Below are positions 18,093 to 27,600 of a stretch of 55,689 bases of DNA, one piece after another. The stretch is from assembly GCA_006226495.1 (NCBI GenBank), contig SBGU01000050.1, positions 1-55,689 on the forward strand, given 5' to 3'. Origin of the DNA: Alphaproteobacteria bacterium (GTDB lineage: Bacteria > Pseudomonadota > Alphaproteobacteria > Sphingomonadales > Kordiimonadaceae). The notes under the pieces were generated by a model that made no database searches, had not been told where the DNA came from, and was given only the letters and a program-made list of their open reading frames with translations. Every line of letters begins with the position of its first letter. Position 1 is the first letter of the stretch. Both the position numbers and the translations under genes were made by a program.

Positions 18093-18974
18093 ATGATACC
18101 CCGTTTTGACGCGCGTGCCTTCAGTGGCATCACGGCCGCGATGCGCGACGCTTTTGACCGTGACGGCGTTCTTGTGCTTGATGGCCTGATCAGGCCAGAG
18201 GAGTGTGACCGGCTCAAGGCACGCATGATGGAACTGGTCGATTGTTTCGACCCTGCAGCCCACCGCTCGGTCTTTTCCTCCACCAGTCGCCAGCATGACC
18301 AGGATGCCTATTTCCTGGAATCAGGCCACGAGACCCGCTTTTTCTTCGAGGAAGAAGCCTTTGACGCTGACGACAAGCTGACCGCGCCCAAGCATCTGGC
18401 GCTCAACAAGGTCGGGCACGCCATGCATGATACCGACCCGGTGTTCAGCGCTTTCGCCCGGCAGGATGCCTTCCGGCTGGCCGCCACCGGCCTTGGCCAC
18501 CAGGACCCGCTTCTGTTGCAGTCCATGTATATCTTCAAGCAGCCCAGGATCGGTGGCGAAGTGGTGTGCCACCAGGACGGCACGTACCTGCGCACGGAAC
18601 CGGAAAGCTGCCTTGGTTTCTGGGTCGCGGTCGAAGACGCTACGGTTGAAAACGGCTGCCTGTGGGGCATTCCGGGCGGTCACAAGACCGGTGGGCTGCG
18701 CTCGGCCTTCTACCGCGCCGAAACCGGTGTGCACACCTGGCATGAAACCCTGGACGACACGCCGTTTGACGAGGACCTGAAGGCCCCATTGGAAGCCCCC
18801 AAGGGCACGGTGCTGGTGTTCGGCGGCCTGTTTCCGCACCTGAGCAGCGCCAACCGGTCCGACAGGTCGCGCCATGCCTATACCTTGCATACCATCGACC
18901 GGTCTGCGCATTATCCGGCCGACAACTGGCTTCGCCGGCCGGACCATCTTCCGCTGAAGGGTTTCGATATATGA
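18093..18974 (+). CDS. PhyH family 2-oxoglutarate dioxygenase (PHYHD1-like)
   Basis: 293 residues. The iron ligands are H160-Q-D162 in VVCHQDGTYL and a distal His at about 249 in GGLFPHLSSANRSDRSRHAY, where the arginines would bind 2-oxoglutarate. Overall pattern and size resemble PHYHD1-type phytanoyl-CoA dioxygenases. Its stop overlaps the start of the ferredoxin reductase gene by four bases (ATGA), so the two are translationally coupled; an electron-transfer partner for an iron oxygenase is plausible but not required by this class. It is not closely similar to the PhyH protein at 0.1 kb. Confidence 0.88.
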   Translation: MIPRFDARAFSGITAAMRDAFDRDGVLVLDGLIRPEECDRLKARMMELVDCFDPAAHRSVFSSTSRQHDQDAYFLESGHETRFFFEEEAFDADDKLTAPKHLALNKVGHAMHDTDPVFSAFARQDAFRLAATGLGHQDPLLLQSMYIFKQPRIGGEVVCHQDGTYLRTEPESCLGFWVAVEDATVENGCLWGIPGGHKTGGLRSAFYRAETGVHTWHETLDDTPFDEDLKAPLEAPKGTVLVFGGLFPHLSSANRSDRSRHAYTLHTIDRSAHYPADNWLRRPDHLPLKGFDI

Positions 18975-20218
18975 CAAAACTGGTGATCGTTGGTGGTGGA
19001 CATGCGGCAGCCCAGGCCGTGACCACACTCCGGCAGAAAAAGTTCGAAGACGAGGTTACCCTTGTCAGCGACGAGCCGGTCGTGCCCTACCAGCGGCCAC
19101 CCCTGTCGAAACTGTATCTGGCGGGCGAAATCGGCCCCGAACGCATGGCGATCCTGCGCGAGCAGGCCTACGAGGCTGCGGGTGTTACGCTGAAGCTGGG
19201 AAGGCGTGCCACCCGCATCGACCGGGCACACAAAAGCATCGAGCTTTCGGACGGCACGAGCCTTGCCTATGACAAGCTGGTTCTGGCCACCGGCGGCCAC
19301 GCCCGGCGGCTGACTTGTCCGGGGCATGACCTCAGTGGCCTGCATTATGTGCGCACCATGGCCGACACCGACGCCATGCGCGCCGAATTCATGCAGGCGG
19401 ACAAGCTTGTGGTCATTGGCGGCGGCTATATCGGGCTTGAGACCGCGGCGGTAGCGCGCAAGCTGGGCAAGCAGGTGACTGTGTTGGAGGCGGCCGACCG
19501 TATCCTGCAGCGTGTGGTCGCGCCCGAAGTTTCCGCCTGTTACCAGGCCATCCATGAAGCCGAGGGCGTGTCTGTGCACACGCGCCAGATGGTCACAGCC
19601 ATCGAAGGCCGGGACGGCCATGTGGCTGCCGTGCTGACCGCTGACGGTGGCCGCTACGAAGCCGACATCGTGGTCGCAGGCATCGGCCTTGTTGCCAATG
19701 CGGACCTTGCGGCGGCCGCCGGCCTTGACGTGCATCCGATGGGTATCATCGTCGACGCGCAGTGCCGCACATCGGACGCCGATATCTATGCGGTCGGCGA
19801 CGTGACCTGGCACCATAATGCGCTTTATGGCCGCGACATGCGGCTCGAATCGGTTCAGAACGCGGTCGACCAGGCCAAGGTGGCGGTCGAGCATATCCTG
19901 GGCGAGGATGTATCCTATAATGCCCTGCCCTGGTTCTGGTCCGACCAGTATGGCCTGAAACTGCAGATTGCCGGGCTGTCAGAGGGCTATGATACCCTTG
20001 TCGCACGCGGTGATGCCGCGGGTCGTTCGGTCGCCTTTTTCTACCTGAAGGCCGGTAAACTGATCGCCGCCGACTGTGTGGGCCGCATCCCTGAATTCAT
20101 GGGTGCGAAAAAACTGATTGCGGAACAGGTGCCGGTAAGCGCAGAACAACTGGCCGACGAAAGCCGGCCGTTCAAGGAAATCGTCGCCGACCTGACCCTG
20201 CCCGCAGGCGGCGCATAA
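18971..20218 (+). CDS. FAD-dependent ferredoxin/rubredoxin reductase family protein
   Basis: 415 residues. Two Rossmann motifs are clear: FAD at LVIVGGGHAAAQAV (residues 4-17), and NAD(P)H at LVVIGGGYIGLETAAVARKLG (about 145-165). The FAD-closing motif is DIYAVGDVTWH, and the C-terminal domain resembles rhodocoxin, putidaredoxin and other oxygenase-coupled reductases (PYQRPPLSKLYL, then RLESVQNAVDQAK). It would pass electrons from NADH to a ferredoxin or oxygenase. It is coupled to the PhyH gene by ATGA and followed 11 bp later by rlmJ. Confidence 0.9.
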   Translation: MTKLVIVGGGHAAAQAVTTLRQKKFEDEVTLVSDEPVVPYQRPPLSKLYLAGEIGPERMAILREQAYEAAGVTLKLGRRATRIDRAHKSIELSDGTSLAYDKLVLATGGHARRLTCPGHDLSGLHYVRTMADTDAMRAEFMQADKLVVIGGGYIGLETAAVARKLGKQVTVLEAADRILQRVVAPEVSACYQAIHEAEGVSVHTRQMVTAIEGRDGHVAAVLTADGGRYEADIVVAGIGLVANADLAAAAGLDVHPMGIIVDAQCRTSDADIYAVGDVTWHHNALYGRDMRLESVQNAVDQAKVAVEHILGEDVSYNALPWFWSDQYGLKLQIAGLSEGYDTLVARGDAAGRSVAFFYLKAGKLIAADCVGRIPEFMGAKKLIAEQVPVSAEQLADESRPFKEIVADLTLPAGGA

Positions 20219-20229
20219 GGAATTCAGCC

Positions 20230-21048
20230 ATGTTCAGTTATCAGCATATCTATCATGCCGGCAGCTTCGCCGACGTGCACAAGCATGTCGCCCTGATGCT
20301 GCTTCTTGAAAAGCTGAACGAAAAACCGAAACCCTACGCCTATTTCGACACCCATGCCGGCCGCGGCATGTATGATCTGTCGAGCCGCGAAGCCAACAAG
20401 ACCGGCGAATACAAGCATGGTATCGCTGCCATTGGCGTGGACGTGAAACTCACCTCGGCGCTTGGCCGGTATCTTGACCTCTTGAAGACCGTGCGTGCCA
20501 AATATGGCGAAACCGCCTACCCCGGCTCGCCTGCGATCGCGCGGGAAATCCTGCGGCCGGGCGACCGTATGGTGCTGAGCGAACTGCATCCGGGCGAGCT
20601 GACCCACCTGCGCGAGACCTTCGAACATGACCGGGTCGAAATCCACCGGCAGGACGCCATGAACGGCATGACAGCCATGATCCCGCCCTCGGTGCGCCGC
20701 GGGCTGGTGCTGATCGATCCGTCCTACGAGGTGAAAACCGAATATGCCGAAATGGCACCGAAGCTTGCCAAGGCGCTCCGGCGCTGGGACAGCGGCATCT
20801 TCGCGCTCTGGTACCCGATCCTGAAGGATGCCCGGCATACGGACATGCTCTCTGCCCTGAAGGCCCTGCCCCATGACAAGCTGGTCAGCGAATTCATGGC
20901 CCCCGACAGTATCGAGGGCCACCGCATGATCGGTTCCGGCCTGGTGGTGTTCAACGCACCCTGGAAGTTTGCCGAAAACCTGGATGCCGCCATGAAGGAC
21001 CTGCGCACCGCCCTTTATGCGGGCGGCGGCAGCCACACGGTCGGCTGA
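20230..21048 (+). CDS. rlmJ: 23S rRNA (adenine-2030-N6)-methyltransferase
   Basis: 272 residues. It begins MFSYQHIYHAGSFADVHKH, typical of RlmJ, with the SAM site near FDTHAGRGMYDL. The catalytic motif reads DPSYE where N6-adenine methyltransferases usually have (D/N)PP(Y/F), so one proline is replaced by serine. It methylates A2030 of 23S rRNA before ribosome assembly. AAGGA precedes the ATG, and the gene sits 11 bp after the reductase gene, probably in one transcript. It converges with glutathione peroxidase, with eight bp between the stops. Confidence 0.92.
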   Translation: MFSYQHIYHAGSFADVHKHVALMLLLEKLNEKPKPYAYFDTHAGRGMYDLSSREANKTGEYKHGIAAIGVDVKLTSALGRYLDLLKTVRAKYGETAYPGSPAIAREILRPGDRMVLSELHPGELTHLRETFEHDRVEIHRQDAMNGMTAMIPPSVRRGLVLIDPSYEVKTEYAEMAPKLAKALRRWDSGIFALWYPILKDARHTDMLSALKALPHDKLVSEFMAPDSIEGHRMIGSGLVVFNAPWKFAENLDAAMKDLRTALYAGGGSHTVG

Positions 21049-21056
21049 GGCAAACC

Positions 21057-21611
21057 CTACTGCAGGACCTTGTCGATCGCGGCCTTCAGTTCCGCTGATT
21101 CCGGCTCGACCTTGGAACCGAAATAGGCCACCGGATGGCCTTCGCGGTCGATCAGGTATTTATGGAAGTTCCATTTGGGCCGGCTCTCATCGCCCAGCTC
21201 GGCGGCCAGCCACTGATAGATTTCCGCTGTGCCTTCGCTGCCGTTCACGACCATCTTTTTGGTCATGGGGAAATCGACCTGGAAATTCACCTTGCAGAAA
21301 TTCTTGATGTTGCGCTCGCTGCCCGGCTCCTGGTCGCCAAAATCGTTGGCAGGCACGCCAAGGACCACAAGGCCCTTGTCCCTGTATTCCTGCCACAGGG
21401 CTTCAAGCCCCTTGTACTGAGGGGTGAAACCGCAATAGGACGCGGTGTTCACCACCAGCACCGCCTTGCCCTTATAGTCGGACAACGGCATGTCCTTGTA
21501 TTCAATGGACGTCAGGGTGAAGTCGTATGCCGACTTCTCGCTGGCTGCCGCCGCCGGCAGGCTGAAGGACGCCGCAACAAGTGCCGCCCAAATGACTGAT
21601 GTAAACCGCAT
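21057..21611 (-). CDS. Glutathione peroxidase, periplasmic
   Basis: 184 residues. A Sec signal peptide (about 1-23, cleaved after AAA) precedes a thioredoxin-fold peroxidase with the peroxidatic Cys60 in NTASYCGFTPQYKGL, followed by GVPANDFGDQEPGS and WNFHKYLID, which carries the family's tryptophan and asparagine. It is a cysteine rather than selenocysteine enzyme. It would reduce hydrogen or lipid peroxides, probably with thioredoxin-like donors outside the cytoplasm. It is divergent from the old yellow enzyme gene, also a redox-stress type gene. Confidence 0.93.
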   Translation of the reverse strand: MRFTSVIWAALVAASFSLPAAAASEKSAYDFTLTSIEYKDMPLSDYKGKAVLVVNTASYCGFTPQYKGLEALWQEYRDKGLVVLGVPANDFGDQEPGSERNIKNFCKVNFQVDFPMTKKMVVNGSEGTAEIYQWLAAELGDESRPKWNFHKYLIDREGHPVAYFGSKVEPESAELKAAIDKVLQ

Positions 21612-21697
21612 GCCATATCTCCCCGAAAATGGTTCCCGTCATCAATAAGCCTGCATCCTTGTAGGGGCAAGAGCCTGACACAGATGTGAAGACGGGC

Positions 21698-21741
21698 TTG
21701 ACCGTGGGGCAACACACCCTATCTGGAAACCATATGTGTTG
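21698..21741 (+). promoter_or_regulatory. Promoter and inverted repeat upstream of old yellow enzyme gene
   Basis: A candidate -35 TTGACC (21698-21703) and -10 TATCTG (21720-21725) have a 16-bp spacer. The perfect arms CAACACA (21711-21717) and TGTGTTG (21735-21741) straddle the -10. A repressor site is plausible because old yellow enzymes are often controlled by TetR-type sensors, but no regulator gene is adjacent. Confidence 0.4.
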
Positions 21742-21781
21742 ACGGCGGGCCCAATCCGCCCCGAACCCCAAGGAATACAGT

Positions 21782-22885
21782 ATGAGCGTTTCGAGCCTGT
21801 TCCGGCCCTTCGATCTCAAAAGCCTGCACCTGAAAAACCGTATTGTCATGGCGCCCATGACCCGGACCTTTTCGCCCGGCAATGTGCCCAACGACCTGAA
21901 TGTGGAATATTACCGCCGCCGCGCCGAAGGTGGTGTCGGCCTGATCGTCACCGAAGGCACCTGTGTGGACCACAAGGCCGCGAACGGTTATCCGAACGTG
22001 CCCTTCATCTATGGCGACAAGGCCCTGGCCGGCTGGAAACGTGTGGTCGATGCCGTACATGCCGAAGGTGGCATGATCGTACCGCAACTCTGGCACGTGG
22101 GTGCGGTGCGCAAGCCGGGTGTCGAGCCCGACCCCGATGTACCGGGCCACGGCCCGTCCGGCCTCGTGATGCCGGGCAAAAAGCGCTGCCATGAAATGAC
22201 AGAAGAAGACATCGCCGATGTCATCAACGCGTTCGCCAAAGGCGCGAAAGAATCCAAGGAAATCGGCTTCGACGGCGTCGAGGTCCACGGCGCCCACGGC
22301 TATCTGATCGACCAGTTCTTCTGGGAAGGCCTGAATGAACGCACCGACGCATGGGGCGGCTCGCTGGTGAAGCGCACCCGTTTCGGCGCCGAAATCATCA
22401 AGGCGATCCGGAAGGAAGTGGGCGATGATTTTGCCATCATCCTGCGCTGGTCGCAGTGGAAACAGCAGGACTATTCCGTGAAGCTGGCGAAGGACCCGGC
22501 TGAACTGGAACAGTTCCTGACCCCGCTGTCGGATGCTGGCGTCGATATTTTCCACTGCTCGACCCGCCGTTTCTGGGAACCGGAATTTGAAGGCAGCGAC
22601 CTGAACCTGGCCGGCTGGACCAAAAAGATCACCGGCAAGCCCACCATCACGGTTGGCAGCGTCGGCCTTGATGCCGCGTTCGCCGAAGAAGGTGTCGCCG
22701 GCTTCCAGGAAGCCCAGCCCGCCAGCCTCGATGACCTGACCCGCCGCCTTGAGGCAGACGAGTTCGACCTGGCCGCTGTTGGCCGTGCCCTGATCGCAAA
22801 CCCCGATTGGGCCAACAAGGTGAAGGCGGCCGCGTTTGCCGAGATCGCGCCCTATACCAAGGATATGCTGACCAAACTGGCCTGA
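21782..22885 (+). CDS. NADH:flavin oxidoreductase, old yellow enzyme family
   Basis: 367 residues, a TIM barrel binding FMN. It begins SLFRPFDLKSLHLKNRIVMAPMTR as in OYE/NemA. The substrate-site pair appears as DGVEVHGAHGYLIDQFFWEGLNERTD and the phosphate-binding end as FDLAAVGRALIANPDW. It reduces activated C=C bonds of enones, quinones or nitro esters at NAD(P)H expense. AAGGA precedes the ATG. A strong terminator follows at 22912. A palindromic operator candidate lies upstream. Confidence 0.93.
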   Translation: MSVSSLFRPFDLKSLHLKNRIVMAPMTRTFSPGNVPNDLNVEYYRRRAEGGVGLIVTEGTCVDHKAANGYPNVPFIYGDKALAGWKRVVDAVHAEGGMIVPQLWHVGAVRKPGVEPDPDVPGHGPSGLVMPGKKRCHEMTEEDIADVINAFAKGAKESKEIGFDGVEVHGAHGYLIDQFFWEGLNERTDAWGGSLVKRTRFGAEIIKAIRKEVGDDFAIILRWSQWKQQDYSVKLAKDPAELEQFLTPLSDAGVDIFHCSTRRFWEPEFEGSDLNLAGWTKKITGKPTITVGSVGLDAAFAEEGVAGFQEAQPASLDDLTRRLEADEFDLAAVGRALIANPDWANKVKAAAFAEIAPYTKDMLTKLA

Positions 22886-22911
22886 CGCCGGCCAGAAAGG
22901 CCCATGATATG

Positions 22912-22947
22912 AGAGCAGCGCACCACAGGGTACGCTGCTCTTTCTTA
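22912..22947 (+). terminator. Terminator of old yellow enzyme gene
   Basis: The stem GAGCAGCG (22913-22920) with CGCTGCTC (22933-22940), extended by one A-T pair, is followed by TTTCTTATT. Confidence 0.85.
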
Positions 22948-22968
22948 TTCATTGTCCTCGCGCGTGGC

Positions 22969-24261
22969 TCAGGCCGTCGGGTCTTCGTTCGTGTCCCCGG
23001 AACTGTCGTTCTCGTCCGTCCCCTGCACACGATCCTTGACCGGCTGCACAGGTTCGAGTTTTTTGCCGGGGTCGATTTCCTCGATATCCACCGTGCCGTC
23101 ACGGTCAATATTGCGCTTGCGCACCTTGGCCAGATATTCCATCGCCTGCGGCGGGAAACGCGAGGTCGAAAGGCCGGAAGCCGCTGTATTGCTCTGTTGG
23201 GCCAACTCGGTACCGAAGTCCATGGACAGGGCTGGCACGTCGACACCGCCAAAGGTGCCACCTCCAACCACGGCGCCCATCAGCGCCGAAGCGTTGCCCA
23301 GCGCGGAATCGCTCGTATATTTCACACCGCCATTCAGGTCGGCGATATAGAAATCCTTGGTTTTGGGGCTGACCCGCTTGGCCGCCATGATGCGGGCGCG
23401 GTCGGCGAAGTCGCTATAATAAGCGAGATGCGCCTTAATATCCTCGTCAAAGTCGGGGAAATAGTCGGCAAAATCCTCATAGATCGCGGCCACCAGCAGC
23501 TTGTTGCCCCGGATGCGCAGGCCCCGGTTCGAATTGATGAATTCGCGGGCGTTTTCTTCCAGCAGTTCATAAACATTGGCCGCCGTATAAGCCTGGTCGC
23601 GCACATTGCCGCTGCCGACAAAACCGTGGAACAAACCATAGATCACCAGCGGGTTGCGCCATTTCTGCAACAGGATTGTGTGTTCAATGTCATTCAGGGA
23701 CAAGGGTACACCCGCCACATTCAGAAGCTTCTCGTCCCACAGCGACGGTTCTTCCCTGTCGCCGTAATATAGCGATTTCAGGGACCGGACCGGATAGCGC
23801 AGGCCAATCTGTTCAATGACGGTGACATTATAGAGGTTCAGCCAGTAGGCCAACTGCTCGTTCCGGCTCCAGAGCCCAAGCGGCGCATAGGCCGGCACGG
23901 CCTCGAGCTCGCGTCGAATTCTGCTGACAACAGCCAGGGCGTCCTCGTCAAGCGCGGTGAACATCACCCGATTGCCTTCAAGGCGCCGGCTGCTCTGGTT
24001 GCCGTTTTGCACCCGCGTTCCGACACTGTGCTTCGGTGCAATGGCGGCCGTGCGATCCGACGTGCCGGCCTCGAACACGATCGCACCCAGGATATAGTCC
24101 CAGTCCGCATAGGAAACCGTGATCTCGGAACCGGACTGGTGCCCCCGGAACGGCTCCGGCACACCGTCCTCGTTTGGCAGCAGCCGCTGCGCAGACGCCG
24201 GCGCTGTCGCCAGAGAAAACCCGGCAATGAGCAAAAACAATAACCTTCGGTATAGTTTCAT
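22969..24261 (-). CDS. DUF547 domain protein, secreted
   Basis: 430 residues. A Sec signal peptide (about 1-24, ending ASA) leads to the DUF547 domain (about 110-260), with RNEQLAYWLNLYNVTVIEQI, DIEHTILLQKW and NPLVIYGLFHG. The C-terminal region is low-complexity and acidic, and contains an EF-hand-like loop, DRDGTVDIEEIDP, near 385. DUF547 resembles a cysteine-peptidase or transglutaminase-like fold, but activity is unproven. The ATG follows GGAGGGGG. It converges with the old yellow enzyme terminator. Confidence 0.85.
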   Translation of the reverse strand: MKLYRRLLFLLIAGFSLATAPASAQRLLPNEDGVPEPFRGHQSGSEITVSYADWDYILGAIVFEAGTSDRTAAIAPKHSVGTRVQNGNQSSRRLEGNRVMFTALDEDALAVVSRIRRELEAVPAYAPLGLWSRNEQLAYWLNLYNVTVIEQIGLRYPVRSLKSLYYGDREEPSLWDEKLLNVAGVPLSLNDIEHTILLQKWRNPLVIYGLFHGFVGSGNVRDQAYTAANVYELLEENAREFINSNRGLRIRGNKLLVAAIYEDFADYFPDFDEDIKAHLAYYSDFADRARIMAAKRVSPKTKDFYIADLNGGVKYTSDSALGNASALMGAVVGGGTFGGVDVPALSMDFGTELAQQSNTAASGLSTSRFPPQAMEYLAKVRKRNIDRDGTVDIEEIDPGKKLEPVQPVKDRVQGTDENDSSGDTNEDPTA

Positions 24262-24673
24262 GTCCCCCTCCTACTCCAAGAGTTGCATCTTCCGATATAA
24301 CGTAACATGGTGTCAACCCCCGGGCATTTTGATGGTCAGCCTCAAGGGGTTGGCCAGCATCCCTGCTCGCCCCCTTCCGGCCTTCGGCCTCTGCCGGGGC
24401 GGGATGAGTCGCCATTCTCCGCCACTGGCCTGCGTTGCAAGCCGCCGTGTCAGGCATTGGCAGACGCCCCCTACCGGCACCCATGCGACATTGGGCAATT
24501 TCATGCCACTGCAAGCCGGTTTTTTGATATAAAAAGACAAGAGTTGCCGCACCTGGGCCAGCCGGCACGAATCTGCTTTGCCGCCGGCGAAATTGGCGTT
24601 ATGGAGGGCCTTAAATTGTATACAAAATAAAATATGGCCCGATGCGCCAGCCGCCGTGAATGAGGGATTTGCA
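24262..24673. promoter_or_regulatory. Intergenic region with GntR-type palindrome upstream of putA
   Basis: 412 bp between divergent DUF547 and putA without a gene. A perfect palindrome, TTGTATACAA, lies at 24616-24625, 48 bp before the putA ATG. This form matches operators of FadR-subfamily GntR regulators. The neighbouring sequence is AT-rich (AAATAAAATAT), fitting a promoter. Since this PutA lacks its own DNA-binding domain, a separate regulator would be needed. I saw nothing else convincing here. Confidence 0.5.
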
Positions 24674-27600
24674 ATGGCCACTACCCGTATCGCCCCGCCG
24701 CCTGCCCCGACCAAAGCCGCCGCCCACAAGGCGTTGCGCAAGCATTTCCTTGCTGACGAGGAAACGGTGGTCCGGGACCTGATCGACAATTTCCCGATTG
24801 ATGATGCAACCCGCGATGCCGTGACCACCAAGGCCGCTGCCATCGTGGCCCAGTCGCGCGCCATGAAGGAAGAACAGGGTACGCTGGATGCGTTCCTGGC
24901 CGAGTTCGGCCTGTCGAACCAGGAAGGTGTCGCGCTCATGTGCCTCGCCGAAGCGCTTTTGCGCGTACCGGACGCCGAAACCCAGGACCAGTTGATCGCC
25001 GAAAAGATCAATTCCGGCAACTGGGCCTCGCACAAGGGCCAGTCGGACAGCCTGTTCGTCAATGCCTCGACCTGGGCCCTGATGCTGACCGGCAACGTGA
25101 TCCGGCTTGACAAGGCGATCATCCGCAACCCCGGCAAATTCATGGCCAACCTGGTGTCGCGCACCGGCGAACCGGTGATCCGCAAGGCCGTGCAGCAGGC
25201 CATGAAGATCATGGGCCGCCAGTTTGTGTTTGGTCGCACCATCAAGGAAGGCCTGGCCCGCCAGTCCAAACAGCCGGCCGAAATGAAGATGATGAGCTTC
25301 GACATGCTGGGCGAGGGTGCACGCACCATGAAGGCCGCCGAGCGTTATTTCGAGCTCTATATGAAATCGATCGACGCCGTGGGTACCGCCACCAGGGGGG
25401 ACGGCGACAATATTCACGACCGGTCGAGCGTTTCGATCAAGCTGTCGGCCATTCACCCGCGTTATGACGAAGCCAACGACGCCCGTGTGATGGCCGAAAT
25501 GCTGCCGTGGGTCAAACAGTTGGCCGTGCGCGCCAAATCCTACGACATCCAGATGACCATCGATGCCGAGGAAGCCGACCGGCTTGAAATCTCGCTGCGT
25601 ATCTTCGAACAACTGGCCAAGGACCCGGACCTTGCCGGTTGGGAAGGCCTTGGCCTTGCCGTTCAGGCCTACCAGAAGCGTGCGCCCTATGTCATCGACT
25701 GGCTGGTGCACCTGGGCCGGGAAAACGGTCGCAAGTTCGCCGTGCGCCTTGTGAAAGGCGCCTATTGGGACACCGAAATCAAGAAAGCCCAGGAAATGGG
25801 CCAGTCGGATTATCCGGTCTATACCCGCAAGCAGGCGACCGATATCAGCTATCTCTATAGCGCCGCGCGCATGCTGGACGCGCAGGATGCCATCTATCCG
25901 CAGTTCGCCACCCACAATGCGCACACCATTGCCGCCATCAACGAAATGGCAGGCGACAAACATTATGAATTCCAGAAGCTGCACGGCATGGGCAACCTTC
26001 TCTACAAGGCCGCCGGGCGAGTGATGGGCCGGGTGATCCGTACCCGCACCTATGCGCCCGTGGGCCTGCATGAAGACCTGTTGCCCTATCTGGTGCGCCG
26101 CCTGCTGGAAAACGGTGCCAACTCGAGCTTCGTCAACCGTTTCATGGACGCCGATGTACCGGTCGAGGAAGTCGCGGGCGACCCCGTGACCGCCATCCTG
26201 GCCCTGCCGGCCCTGCGCCATACCCTGATCGCCAAACCGGAAGCCATCTTTGGCGCCGACCGCAAGAATTCCCAAGGATGCAACCTGATGGACCGTAACC
26301 AGTATGAACCGCTTCTGAAAGCGCTTGAAGAGCGCAAGTCCCATGTCTATGCCGGCGCCTGCATCGTGGCTGGCCTCGAGAAGGGCGACAAACCGGTCGA
26401 GATAACCAACCCCGCCGACCGCCGCCAGGTGGTGGGCAGCGTGCGCGAAGCCCGCGACGAGGACCTGGAAACCGCCGCCCACCGTGCGGCGCAGGCGCAG
26501 CATGACTGGGACCTTCTGGGCGGCAAGGCCCGCAGCGATATCCTGAAAGCCATGGGCGATGCGCTTGAAGCCAACCGCGACATGCTGGTGGATATCCTGG
26601 TGCGCGAAGCAGGCAAAACCCTGGGCGACTGTATTGCCGAAGTGCGTGAAGCCGTCGATTTCTGTCGCTATTATGCGGTGGAAGCCGAAAAGAAATTCGG
26701 TGGCCCGATCGCGCTGCCGGGCCCCACGGGCGAGAAAAACGAGCTGCATCTGTCGGGTCGCGGCACCTTCCTGTGCATCGCACCCTGGAACTTCCCGCTG
26801 GCGATCTTCGTTGGTCAGGTCGCGGCCGCCCTTGCCGCCGGCAACAGCGTGATCGCCAAACCGGCCGAACAGACGCCGCTGATTGCCTACCAGGCCGTGA
26901 AGCTGTTCCACAAATCGGGCGTGCCTGCCGATGTGCTGCATCTTGTGCTGGGTGACGGCGCCCGTGTGGGTGCCAAGCTGGTAGCGGACGAACGCATCGC
27001 CGGTGTGGCCTTCACCGGTTCGACCGAAACCGCCAGGATCATCAACCGCACCCTGGCCGCGCGCGACGGTGCCATCGCCACCCTGATCGCCGAAACCGGC
27101 GGCCAGAACGCCATGATCATGGACTCGACCGCGCTGCCCGAACAGGTGGCGGACGATGCCATCATGTCGGCCTTCGGCTCTGCCGGCCAGCGCTGCTCGG
27201 CCCTGCGTGTACTTTATGTGCAGGACAGTGTCGCCGACAAGGTGATCGACATGCTCAAGGGCGCCCTGAAGGAACGTGTGGTCAGCAACCCCGCCCTGCT
27301 GACCACCGACATCGGCCCGATCATTGACGCCGAAGCCCGCGACCGGCTGGCTGCACACTGTGCGCGCATGGAAAAGGAAGCCAGGCTGATAGCCAGGGCC
27401 GAACTGGGCGAAGGCTGCGAACATGGCACCTACCTGGCGCCGCATATCTTCGAACTGTCGAGCCTGAGCCAGCTTGATGGCGAAGTGTTCGGCCCCGTGC
27501 TGCATGTCGTGCGCTTCAAGGCATCGGAAATGGACAAGGTTGTCGCCGACATCACTGCCACCGGCTATGGCCTGACCTTCGGTGTGCATTCGCGCCTGGA

